A DNA stretch of 26,997 bases from Chara braunii. Its lineage: Eukaryota > Streptophyta > Charophyceae > Charales > Characeae. This document shows positions 18,490 to 26,907 of this stretch, in pieces (position 1 is the first letter of the stretch; each line of letters opens with the position of its first letter). A program made the position numbers and the translations under genes. Below the pieces are notes generated by a model, which was given only the letters and a program-made list of their open reading frames with translations, did not search any database and was not told the DNA's origin. The stretch covers positions 1,182,593-1,209,589 of the forward strand of contig BFEA01000199.1 in assembly GCA_003427395.1 (NCBI GenBank), written 5' to 3'.

Positions 18490-19044
18490 CTTGAACCACC
18501 GCCAATCGACCGGCTCCTTGATGACCGTCACCTCCTTGACGTCTTCCTTTGGAAAGATGGACGATCGACACCACGCCTTGATCTTCTTGCGATCGTTGGT
18601 GGCATCCCGCGAGTAGACGCTAACCACTTGGCCTGCTTCGTTGGTAGTCACTGATGTCACGAAGAAGATCGATGGGTGCTTGCAAACTGATTTATCCGGT
18701 ACCCGCACGTTGAAAGGGAACTCGTACCGTACACGACTGTGGTGCCAGGACTCAAAGGTGAGTTCGGGGCGCTCCAGTTCGCGAACCCTCATTGCGCTTG
18801 GGAAAAATTGGACGGAATACCCAAAAGCCACAGACAACGAGAATTTCTTCGTCTTGTTGATGTAGATCGTTTGCTGCAAAAAACTTCCCGGATTCACGTG
18901 CAACCCCAGTGTTGCTCGCTTAAGCCCATCCAATCGGCTTGCTCCGGGGATCAACGGGTCAATGACACCAACATGGTGCATCGAGATGAAGGGCGCGACC
19001 GGGTGCGTTGACAGTACCCCGAACGGGTTTCCATATATATCCAT
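18490..19044 (-). CDS. Internal exon of a DUF604-family (Fringe-like) glycosyltransferase gene
   Basis: A 555-bp open exon of 185 codons on the minus strand, bounded by TTGTACAG before ATGGAT (acceptor, AG at 19046-19045) and by AAG followed by GTGATT (donor at 18489). It encodes the C-terminal half of the plant DUF604 domain. Seen in order are MDIYGNPFGVL, THPVAPFISMHHVGVIDPL, LQQTIYINKTKKFSLSVAFGY, RELERPELTFESWHH, and a C-terminal segment with a Cys before HPSIFF. Plant relatives show closely similar blocks (G-D-x-x-G-L-L, AHP..PL.S.HH, QQS.CYDK...SVSWGY, RELE.P..TF..W). These are putative beta-1,3-type glycosyltransferases of the secretory pathway; the acceptor sugar is unknown. The Met at 19042-19044 is internal and not a start. 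Other exons are not recognisable in the window. The reading frame is intact, unlike the retroelements around it. Confidence 0.8.
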
Positions 19045-19300
19045 CTGTACAAGTTCAATGCACATTGACGATGATGTTAACCGTTCCGTTTTTTTTTTTT
19101 TTTTTTTTTAACTTAACCTTCAAATTTCATTTCCAATTCCAAGTACCGAGGCCCGGGACCTCAAAATCCCGTTTCCATACGTCCAAGGAATTATCAATGT
19201 GAAATTTTAAACATGGGTGAAGAGTTTTTTTTTAACTTTTTTCAGATATTCCTATTACCAGCAAACCTACAGAAGTGAATGATAAACCACCAGTACCTTT
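19045..19300. other. Probable intron upstream of the DUF604 exon
   Basis: In the sense (minus) direction this leads into the acceptor at 19046. A T run on the plus strand (19090-19109) is an A run in the sense strand, so the polypyrimidine tract before the acceptor is weak. No exon-like frame with DUF604 similarity is seen. Confidence 0.4.
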
Positions 19301-19304
19301 CGCA

Positions 19305-19605
19305 GGCAAACGCAAAGTCCATCTAGTAGCCTACTACTGAAAACACGGGGCTCGGGCCAGGGTTGGAGGCTGATGAAAAAAGGAAGAAAAAAAAGAAAAA
19401 AAAAGAAGAAAAAAAGAAGAAAACAAAGAGTCCCCACTCCAGCGACGTCGGGGACACAGGCAAACGCAAAGTCCATCTAGTAGCCTACCACCGAAAACAC
19501 GGGGCTCGGGGCTCGGTTGGAGGCCAACGGAAAAAAAAAGAAAAAAAAAGAAGGAAAAAGAGAAAGAAAACAAAGAGTCCCCACTCCGGGGACATCGGGG
19601 AAGGC
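19305..19605. repeat. Tandem duplication with ~150-bp period and A-rich middles
   Basis: 'ggcaaacgcaaagtccatct' begins units at 19305 and 19459 (period 154). Each runs through 'gaaaacacggggctcggg' and a purine-rich AAAG tract to 'caaagagtccccactcc'. Confidence 0.8.
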
Positions 19606-20062
19606 CCTCACGAGGGTGGAAGTCACACCAGTGCTTTTACGAATGTATCTGGCCACTACGGCAGTTGTTTTTAGGAAATTTTCACTTTGTTTTTGTTTTT
19701 GTTTTCAATTCATTGTAGCGCCCTGCCAGCCAGGCAGGGCGTATTTCACTCGTGGCACGTACCTGCCTCACTGCTGTAGCATCATGTATCCACCCTCAAT
19801 CACAGCATAAGGGATTCCTTTTTTTCTTTTCTCCGTTGCATTACTGTTTTTTTCCCTTACACGCCCTCACCGAGGGCACAGTCACACGAGCACCTCCTAG
19901 AATGCATCTGGTGGTTATCAAGGCGTTCGGGAAGTCTCTCTTTTTTCTTTCTTCTTTTTCTTTCTTTTTCCCTTGTTCTATCTTCGATCAAACTGCCCCG
20001 GCTTGGCCAAACTCGGTGCGCAGTGAAAATCAGGGTCCGCAAAAACAGACTCGGAGGTACTG

Positions 20063-20101
<39 letters not shown>

Positions 20102-20772
20102 ACTACACAAAGATGGGAAAAGGAAATGGAGACCCTAAAAAAGACACACTCACACCCGGACTGTTTTTTTTTTTTGTTGTTGTTGTTTTTTAAAGACTTG
20201 TTGAATTCATCAGTGTAGCGCACATGCGGCCAAGAACATCTAAGGGCATCAAAAATTTGGACCATTTCTCTACTTAGCACGCTTTCTTTGCTTGCGCCAT
20301 CAGGCCCATCCTAATCAATCTTCTCTCTCTGTATCGTTCCAATTTTTGAGATACACATATCTCCAACGACCACCACGGCTTTCTCATTAAACCTCGACAG
20401 GATAACTAACCATCAGGTTAGCTCTCAACAAGCAAAAGGGGGTGGGGTGGGGTGGGGTAGAGGGGGGGGAGGGGTTAGGGGGGGGGGAGATAGTCTATGT
20501 GCTGCGGTGCAAGTTCAATCCCAGTGGAACAAGTGGAACCTCGCTTTTCGACAAAAAAACAAAAGACAGAAGAAGAAGAAGAAGATGACGAGAAGAAGAA
20601 GAAGAAGACGACGAAGAAGAAGAAGAAGAAGAAGAAGAAGAAGAACTCTGCTTCTAAAGTATCGAGGATGGGAGAGGGATTGGGCCTCGCGGCACCCCTC
20701 GCCAAATGCCAACATTTTGAATGCATCTGGAGTATGGACCTTTCAATTTGTCCCAAAACATTCCAATGTTGA
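19606..20772. other. Low-complexity spacer before PLE-A
   Basis: Contains copies of the GCCCTCACCGAGGGC palindrome plus 'tgcatctgg' motif (about 19863-19910), a 30-bp A run at about 20069-20100, G-rich runs (20438-20490) and AGA/GAA triplet repeats (about 20568-20645). The Arg/Lys-rich frames over the triplets are artefacts. No gene recognised. Confidence 0.5.
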
Positions 20773-21417
20773 TGTTGCAGTTCTTGTCCGGTTGAACCAC
20801 CGCTACCTTTCCCAGGCTCGAGGGAAGTTTATATTGGCCAGACGAGGCGAAGCCTGTTTACATGCTGGGAGGAGCATTTGTACAGAGCAAATCACAGGGA
20901 TAGCAACCGTAACGCAAAGCTGTATAATTGGCTTAGGCACTCAGGTTCCTTGGACTACGTTGCTATCCCTATTGCATTCGCTCCCGCCCGAGATTTTGAA
21001 CAAGTAGAACGGGTTTACATTATAAAATGGTCTCCGTCCCTTAACTCCAGGGGTGAAGGCAGAAGGAAGAGGAAAAAGAATAGGAAGGGAAGGAACGAGA
21101 GGAGGAAAGGGAGAGGTCACGATGTGATTAAGCAACTACCTATTGCTTTCGAAACCGAAGGGTTGAGATCTGTTAAGCTAACTCAGGTCTGTAAGACTGC
21201 TTGGAAGGGAGGGAAAAGGTTCAGTTCAGAAGGAGGAAAGATCAGGGGACAGAAGTGGGAAATCATCACTAAAGAGATGGGCGCAACTGCCATCAGCACA
21301 GGAACTGATTTTAAGCCGGTTGTAGATTTGAGGAGTAAGATTGAGGAAGGAGGTGTGTTCGAGATAGTCGAGTTACGGGAGAGAAAGCTGTCGGCTGAGA
21401 AGGCTAAGCTGAAGTGA
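20773..21417 (+). pseudogene. PLE-A GIY-YIG endonuclease domain
   Basis: The frame opens after a stop at 20770-20772. Seen are EVYIGQTRRSL (the YIG half of the signature), WEEHLYRAN (conserved His), KLYNWLRHSG, then FEQVERVYIIKW (catalytic Glu) and PSLNSRG (conserved Asn). These fit the second strand, helix and metal-binding Glu of GIY-YIG nucleases, which nick target DNA for retroelement insertion. The first strand (GIY) is not in this frame; a frameshift just upstream near the (GAA)n tract is likely. The Arg normally found after the YIG strand may be replaced by Cys (TCWEEH). A strongly basic stretch (about residues 96-115) follows. The frame stops at 21415 and then stays open to about 21570. 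Confidence 0.8.
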
Positions 21418-21505
21418 GAGCTATACCAACTCCTACGGAACAAATGGAACAAGAAAAAACTGTACAGGCATGGGATCGATCAGCTGATGAAACTGGTATC
21501 AGCAA

Positions 21506-22136
21506 TTGATTGTTTCTCTACGACGGCTTCCCGATCGACTCTTAAGGACATTCTGGCAGAAATTTCGATTTAATATTAGAAAGAAGGTCTGCGTTTCAGT
21601 TACCTTTGATTTCGGGATATCTATGAAAGCAGTACGGGAACTGGTTGAGAATAAGTTAAGAACGGAGCTACCCGAGTCACTCGCTGCGTTCATGTGCCGA
21701 AGGCTGCTGACGGTCTGGAGGAAAAATCCAACCGTTGGCAACATACTTCATGACCACCGATCTGCTGCGCAGCAGAAGGTGGGGGTCTGTGCTTGCGCAG
21801 ACATTGCCCTCCCAAAGGTGGAGGGTCACGTGACTTGCTGAATTAGTGACTTAGGATCAGTTCATACTACATAAATTTGTGAAGAATGCTCTCAACATAG
21901 TTCCAGTTGGGGGTAGCACCAGGGGGGTAAAATCATGCGGGATGTCAATGATTCGCTAAACAGGATCGGGTTGAAATTGACACTACAGTTGGATGAGGTC
22001 GCTCGCTGCTGGAATGGACGGAGGGATCATGATCGAAGGTTGATGGACGAGGTTCGGAAGTGCAAGGAAATGTTTGGTGGGTTGGTACTAACGGCGGTGG
22101 ACAGAAACTCAGCCGAAACTGTTGTGATGTGTCCAC
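21506..22136 (+). pseudogene. PLE-A reverse transcriptase, N-terminal region in several frames
   Basis: Frame 1 (21506-21841) has VSVTFDFGISMKAVRELVE and a Cys-rich GVCACADIALPKVEGH. A short stretch in another frame (about 21869-21954) has FVKNALNIVPVGGSTRG. A third frame (21935-22136) ends in LVLTAVDRN and VVMCPH. DRN followed shortly by V-x-CP is typical of the segment just before the fingers of Penelope-like RTs. The pieces are collinear and need at least two frame changes to join. The last piece is cut by the tRNA-like insertion. Confidence 0.6.
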
Positions 22137-22140
22137 ACGT

Positions 22141-22226
22141 AACAGCTCCCTAGGTTGGATTCGAACCAACGACCCAATAGATAGGGTAAGCAGTGTGTGT
22201 AATCTGACTAAGCTTCCCTCCGAACC
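22141..22226 (-). other. Degenerate tRNA-like segment with A and B boxes
   Basis: Read on the minus strand: A box AAGCTTAGTCAG (10 of 12 to consensus), 36 bases, then a perfect B box GGTTCGAATCC inside a T arm GTTGG/CCAAC, followed by TAGGGAGC. The acceptor 5' strand does not pair with the 3' strand, so it is not a functional tRNA. It sits between the codons for VVMCPH and the downstream RT frame that begins MRGTFWG, interrupting the element. No SINE body or tail is visible. The direct repeats at its edges are unclear. Confidence 0.6.
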
Positions 22227-22246
22227 GTGCGTGCTATCCTGAGGGG

Positions 22247-22684
22247 ATGCGCGGCACATTCTGGGGTAGTCGGAGTTCTTCTGCGGTGTGGGAAACTGAA
22301 GCTGAAGTGCTTGTCAAATGTGAAGCCGCCTATAAGGAGCGAGGTTCGGAGGTGCTGGGGAATGGGATCGAAGTGGTACGTGTGGGCGTGCTTATATCAT
22401 TCCTAAACAGAAGGATATATGCCGTTTTTGTCCGATAAGTCCTGCATTTTCGGAACCAACAAAGATGGCAGGAGGAAGAGTAGCAAGAGCTCTCAACCAT
22501 CTGCTCTTCCAGCTGCCAAAGTCAGTACACTTTAATCTCAAGTCGACTAATCTGCTGAAGGACAGAATTGGTGAAGTAAATGCTCGGGTCTGCTCTGAAG
22601 GGAAAGGATTGCTGGTAGGAGCAACTTATGATATCAAGGAAATGTTCAGCCAGCTCCCTCATGATTGCATTCGAATTGCTGTAG
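22247..22684 (+). pseudogene. PLE-A reverse transcriptase core, motifs 1 to A
   Basis: The first frame (22247 to about 22360) reads EAEVLVKCEAAYKERG. It shifts by one near 22355-22370 to EWDRSGTCGRAYIIPKQKD and RFCPISP (fingers; the usual basic RxRPI is altered). HLLFQLPKSVHFNLKST follows, then YDIKEMFSQLPHD, which is RT motif A with its catalytic Asp. It ends at IRIAV, where the solo LTR enters. The same codons resume at 23941. Confidence 0.75.
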
Positions 22685-23950
22685 TGTTATGATTCTGGTT
22701 GTTTGTTGTCTGATGACCAACACTCACTCACATAGACTTCCAGGTATGCCCATACATACACAGAAGGAAGGGGAGAGGATAGGAGTATCACGCCGCACAG
22801 GGAGAGATAACACAGCGGAAGACTTGACCATGTGATACGACAGGGTACACTGAAAGTGCTATTCACTCCGCTCAATCCTCACAACCAGTCATAAAGAAAA
22901 GCCGAGCAGATCACATCCAGGAAACAATGAAACGATGCTAGTCCAAACCCAGTTACACACTGTTTATTACACTCAGAGTCTCGAATTGTCAGGATAACTT
23001 CAGTACTACAGTGCGCTGCTCAGAAATGAGCAGCGCTTCACTCCCCAACCCTGATTAGCACCCGTAACACCCCTGAGCCCCTGAAACATCAAGCGCCACC
23101 CAGATACAGTCTCCTGAGGGAAGCGCCGCCCTGAAACAGGCCTCTGAGGCCAAGCACCACTCAGAGGATGAAGAATAAGACCAGCGCCACAGTATCTGAT
23201 GATGACGAAGTATCGGAAGACTTCCCGGGTGGAAGTCTGCCGCAGCACCACCAAACCCTGACAAGATGACCTCTGAGGAAGAAGCTGCAGCTATGGCTGC
23301 AGCATCACCACCCTGGAACCCCACTCCGGAGGAGGGTCCAGCGGGCACCAACCTCTCTCGCCTCCAGCAGACCTCGATAACCCAGACCTCTGTCAGCCCC
23401 TGCGTGCTGGCAGAGTACAGCGCAGGTCCCAGCTATGGCCGGCACTCTGAAGGTCTGGCTATGCCTGTCTCCTTCCATGCTGAGCCGTCACCACTTCCGG
23501 TTCACGCGTAGTGCAGCAGCGATGTACTCAGTACCAACTGCCAAAAGCCCTGAACCGATGTGCCCATTCTATCTACAGACTAATCTAGCCTAGACTCGAC
23601 CTAGACCGGACTGACTGACCGACCGGTACCGTTTCTGTTTCGGCCTCTCGGCCTCTACCGGACCTGGCTATAGGCTATAGGACCGTCTATCAGAATAGGC
23701 CCTTAGGGCATGTCTGTCCTAGGGGTAGCCCGGCCTGCTAGTCGCAGTTAGGGTAGCTGTAGGGAATCCTGTTAGTACCGGGACCTCATGTTTTCCCGAA
23801 TTTGCAGATATGTCCCTCACGAATTTCCCTCACAGGTAGGTCTCTCGGTTAGCCCTCAGCCAAATAAAATTGTGAATCTGTCCTACCTATAGTACAGCCT
23901 CGACAGAGAGAGGCTACAGGCGACCAGAAAACAGCAAGTCATTGCAGTAG
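22681..23950. mobile_element. Solo LTR 3, inserted in the PLE-A reverse transcriptase
   Basis: The LTR is 22685-23946 (1262 bp), starting TGTTATGATTC and ending GTCATTGCA, with GTAG at both edges (22681-22684 and 23947-23950). TG...CA with a 4-bp duplication is the same layout as the two family L copies. Its sequence is otherwise different, though the last bases ATTGCA are shared. AATAAAATTG at about 23863-23872 may be a polyadenylation signal. Removing the LTR and one GTAG gives the codons for IRIAV followed directly by GWILEWY, in frame, so the boundaries are exact. Internal frames (e.g. 23266-23511) show no domain. Strand is not assigned. Confidence 0.85.
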
Positions 23951-24342
23951 GATGGATCCTGGAATGGTATAGGACGAAAGGACGGGCAGGTGTGAATATT
24001 AGAAGAAGGGGGAAAGGGTCAGCGTTTGCAAATAACGCAGGGAATGAATGGTGGATGGAAGTGAAGTTTGAAACCATCAGGAGCATGGTGGATTATGAAT
24101 TAAGTCACACATACCTATTCGCCTCAGACAGGCTGATTCAGCAACTGGTAAGTATCCCAATGGGGAAGAGCAGCAGCCCCCCATTGGCTAATATCTTGTG
24201 TGCTATGAACGAGTACCAGTTCCTCATGAGCGTGGGAGCTGATAGGAATCTTGTGAAGGGAACGAGGCTTATTGATGACGTATCTATATTCGTCTGGTGC
24301 CCGACGAGGAATGGTGACAAGCGGTGCCTTGGAAGTCATTAG
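23941..24342 (+). pseudogene. PLE-A reverse transcriptase core, motifs B and C
   Basis: Resumes with IAVGWILEWYRTKGRAGV. Next come VKFETIRSMVDYELSH, then QQLVSIPMGKSSSPPLANIL (motif B, PMG..SP.LAN) and GTRLIDDVSIFV (motif C, both catalytic Asp present). The frame ends at 24342 through a one-base shift. PMG and RLIDD, with the motif A upstream of the LTR, are characteristic of Penelope-like RTs. Confidence 0.8.
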
Positions 24343-24654
24343 CAAGTTTGACAAAGCTTATGATACGCAGGTAACACTGAAAAAGACTGAAAAAGGCAAA
24401 CGCGCCTGGGATTTTTAGGAACAAGAGTGGAGATTGCCAAGAATTCGGTCTCCTGCCGAAGCCATCCAAAGAATTACGAGCAAGTTTGGAGTAGTGGTGA
24501 ACTGTCGTACCATACCTTCCAAGAATTAGACTCGTTCTCAACGAATCGGCAAAAGACGGACGTAATTACAAGTACGCTACACCGGATCAGAGGGATGACG
24601 TCTACCGATGAGCTGGCTGGTCTTGCCTTGCTAACTATGAAGAGACAGCTGTGA
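24340..24654 (+). pseudogene. PLE-A reverse transcriptase, thumb and C-terminus
   Basis: After the shift: EVISKFDKAYDTQVTLKKTE, then GKRAWDF and, with another frame change near 24415, FLGTRVEIAKNSVSCRSHPK to LAGLALLTMKRQL. FLG at this distance from RLIDD fits motif E and the thumb. The frame stops at 24652-24654. Confidence 0.65.
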
Positions 24655-25630
24655 ATGGAAGACTACCCAGCTGAGATGTTTAACGGGTGTATGGCAGGGT
24701 TTGTTCGAAAACACGCCCCTTCATGGGGTAGATGGATGAAGCGGCTGCGTAGCTGGTAGTAAACGGGGGTGGGACCACGTTTCTGATCTGTGGGCCACCC
24801 CCGGGAGGACCCTGATTGAAAGGAGGTTCGGATAATCGGGATGGGAGGTATGGATGTGGCTAATCGTGCTGCAGGAAAAAGCAAAGGTATGAATTTAAAA
24901 TTAAAAAAGGGGGAATAAAAAGTAGGTCATATGGGGGTGTGATGACTCCTAGATCGAAGGGAGTGGCAGATATTTGGGAGAAGAGGTACCCAAGGGAAAA
25001 TAAACAAGGAGGTTGTATCATCCTGACGTGGGTGTGCAGTAGCGCAGGGAGCTTGCGAGGATGGCGGGTAGCGTGGAATGTTGACAACAATTCATAACGC
25101 GGGGGAAATAACGCACGAGAATCCTTTTAGCGAACGCGCGAGGTACAGCGGCAGGAAAAAGCCAAGCCGGGCGTTTGTCCACTGAGCCCAGAGGGGGAGG
25201 AAATTGTTGTGCCTGAAAGATCCGTATATCACGCCCAGATAAGAGGGGGTGGAAATTGCTGGTGCCTGAAAGATCCGTATATCATGCCCAGATCTGCGAA
25301 AAGATTAAAAGCTCAGAACCGGGCTAGTGAGGAAAACATGAGCTAAAGATGCGGAAAAAGACAAAAGAAAAAGGGAAAACAAGGTATTTGTGACCACCTG
25401 ACATGGCTGAGCAGTGGCACAGGGGACTTACCAGGTTAGGCTGATGACGAGCGTAGATGGAAGAATGTGGCAACATGGGCGGGAACCCGCTGACTATCTC
25501 AGAAGAGCACGGGATTTTCAGTTTTCTGACGTGGGGCAGTAGGTAGTGGGCGAGGAACTGCAGCCCGAAGGAGGGAAGGAGTGTTTCCCAAGTATAAAGC
25601 TAGTCACTGTAGAGAACCTAACCATCTCGA
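24655..25630 (+). other. PLE-A 3' untranslated stretch with a tandem pair
   Basis: No coding region recognised. 'gcctgaaagatccgtatatc' occurs at about 25212 and 25265 within units of about 53 bp that also share 'gaaattg' and 'gcccagat'. The stretch lies between the RT end and the hammerhead core, where Penelope-like elements carry non-coding terminal repeats. Confidence 0.45.
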
Positions 25631-25678
25631 ATCCCCCTGACGAGGCCGTCTCTGGCTACGGCCGAAACTAGTAGGGAT
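25631..25678 (+). ncRNA. Hammerhead ribozyme, plus strand
   Basis: CTGACGA (25637-25643), helix II GGCCGT/ACGGCC (25644-25649 with 25658-25663, 6 bp, perfect), loop CTCTGGCT, then GAAA (25664-25667) and C. The minimal helix III region is the palindrome ACTAGT (25667-25672). Cleavage would follow GTA (25671-25673). Helix I pairs GGGAT (25674-25678) with ATCCC (25631-25635), leaving one extra C before CTGACGA. This is a complete type I layout with a tiny helix III, the form reported in Penelope-like elements, which may act as a dimer. It is on the sense strand of PLE-A. Confidence 0.85.
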
Positions 25679-25700
25679 ATGCCAGATATGCTCCGCTCTA

Positions 25701-26905
25701 CGGTGTTACACTCTCATTTTGCGGTGGGGACGGTGGCGTTGATCATAGCTCTGCTGTGATTCTTCATAGCTCTGCAGTGATGTGCTCTCGGCACCTTTTG
25801 GAGAGTACCTTGATTTCGGGATTGGTTTCCGCACAGCGTGCGCCGTGGTGCTACACGGTTGTGTGTTTTGACGAGTCAGTTTACCTGTCTCTTTTTTCAA
25901 TTCACTAAAACCAGTTGGAGCACAACTCTTTCTCTTTCTAAAAAGGTCCAGGACGCCACGGGGGCCAAACCGCGAAAACAAAAATGCCGACGCAAACCAA
26001 TTTGTTGCAAAAGTTTGCCTGGGAGAGGTAGTGGTGGTTCAAACTACCAGTACACAGGAGACTGGAGGACTCACACTGTGTGCCAAGCTTTGCCGAACCG
26101 CCAGCAGCACACTTCTCTTTTTTGGCTTGCGCCGCCAGCCATTGTGGTCCGGTAGCCCCCAGCCTCAGAAATTTTAGGAGTGAACGATGAGTTTCTTACG
26201 ATCGATTTGTTCGTTTTTCAAAGGGCAACGGCTCGAACCATTTCTATCGTAAAAACCCAGTCCCAGTCCCAGTGTAGCCTGAGTTCCGGACCCAAGGTCC
26301 CAGTCCCAATGAAAGGATTTCTGTCGTAATTAAGCTATCAATTTTCCGAAAACAAAAGAAAGGGAAATGAAAAGAGTGAAAGGATTTCACGCAGCGAACC
26401 ATGAGTTCCGGACCCAAGGTCCCAGTCCCAGTGTACCGGTCGCATCGAGTCCCAGATGGCCCTGGTCCCTAAAGGTCCAGTAGGTCGAGTCCTAGGGTAG
26501 GTAGGTCCCGTAGGGTCCAGGTCCGAAGCGTCACGATCCAGAAGGGCCCCGGTTCGACAGGTCGTAGGTCGGTAAAAGTCCACCAGTACCCGACCGAAAA
26601 TTCAAGGCCCTCCAAATTTGCAGCAGCGTCCTGACTCCCGCGAAAGATTGCAACATTCCGGCAGCCTCCCATCGCAGCACACAGGCCAACTGGTCCAAGA
26701 CAAGCAGTGACGGAGTCAAGCTCCTATATTTTGCTGCTGCAGTGACTAGGGAGGGGGAGTTAGTTGTAAGTCCGTGAGACGCGTGCGAAAGCACGAGGGG
26801 GGCGACATGAGGCCGGCACTAGAGGGAAGCCACTGGTGGCCATAGCCGCCAAGGTGGGAGGGCAATGCAGTGTATTCAGGGCAATCCTCGCGGTAGTAGG
26901 CTAGC

Positions 26906-26907
<2 letters not shown>
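25701..26907. other. Spacer with degenerate repeats
   Basis: No gene recognised. 'gagttccggacccaaggtcc' occurs at 26281 and 26403 (period 122). 26480-26580 has 'gtaggtaggtcccgtagggt' and 'ggttcgacaggtcg' phrases resembling family L LTR sequence. 26838-26890 ('ggccatagccgcc', then 'gtattcagggcaatcc') resembles part of the family L LTRs. A third, diverged copy may begin here and run past the window. Confidence 0.4.

Larger units (their letters stand above)
20773..25700 (+). mobile_element. PLE-A: decayed Penelope-like retroelement with N-terminal GIY-YIG endonuclease
   Basis: The plus-strand order is GIY-YIG nuclease (about 20820-21045), basic and linker region, RT N-terminal region (21506-22136), RT core (22247-24342) and thumb (to 24654). 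An untranslated stretch follows, then a hammerhead ribozyme (25631-25678). The endonuclease precedes the RT, as in the permuted Penelope-like clade (Chlamys) described from green algae and other lineages; canonical Penelope elements have it after the RT. Coding frames are broken by several single-base shifts. A tRNA-like segment and a solo LTR are inserted in it. Both outer ends are uncertain. Confidence 0.8.

Noticed and set aside
20447-21007. 186-codon frame over the GAA repeats
   Set aside because: It reads poly-Arg/Lys through the triplet repeat and overlaps the GIY-YIG domain in the wrong frame.
23193-23212. CTGATGATGACGAAG as a hammerhead core
   Set aside because: The space between CTGATGA and GAA is too short for helix II and the A box is incomplete.
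22684-23947. The RT interruption as a spliceosomal intron
   Set aside because: GT...AG choices near the edges do not rejoin the RT frame at GWILEWY. The TG...CA ends with a GTAG duplication do so exactly.
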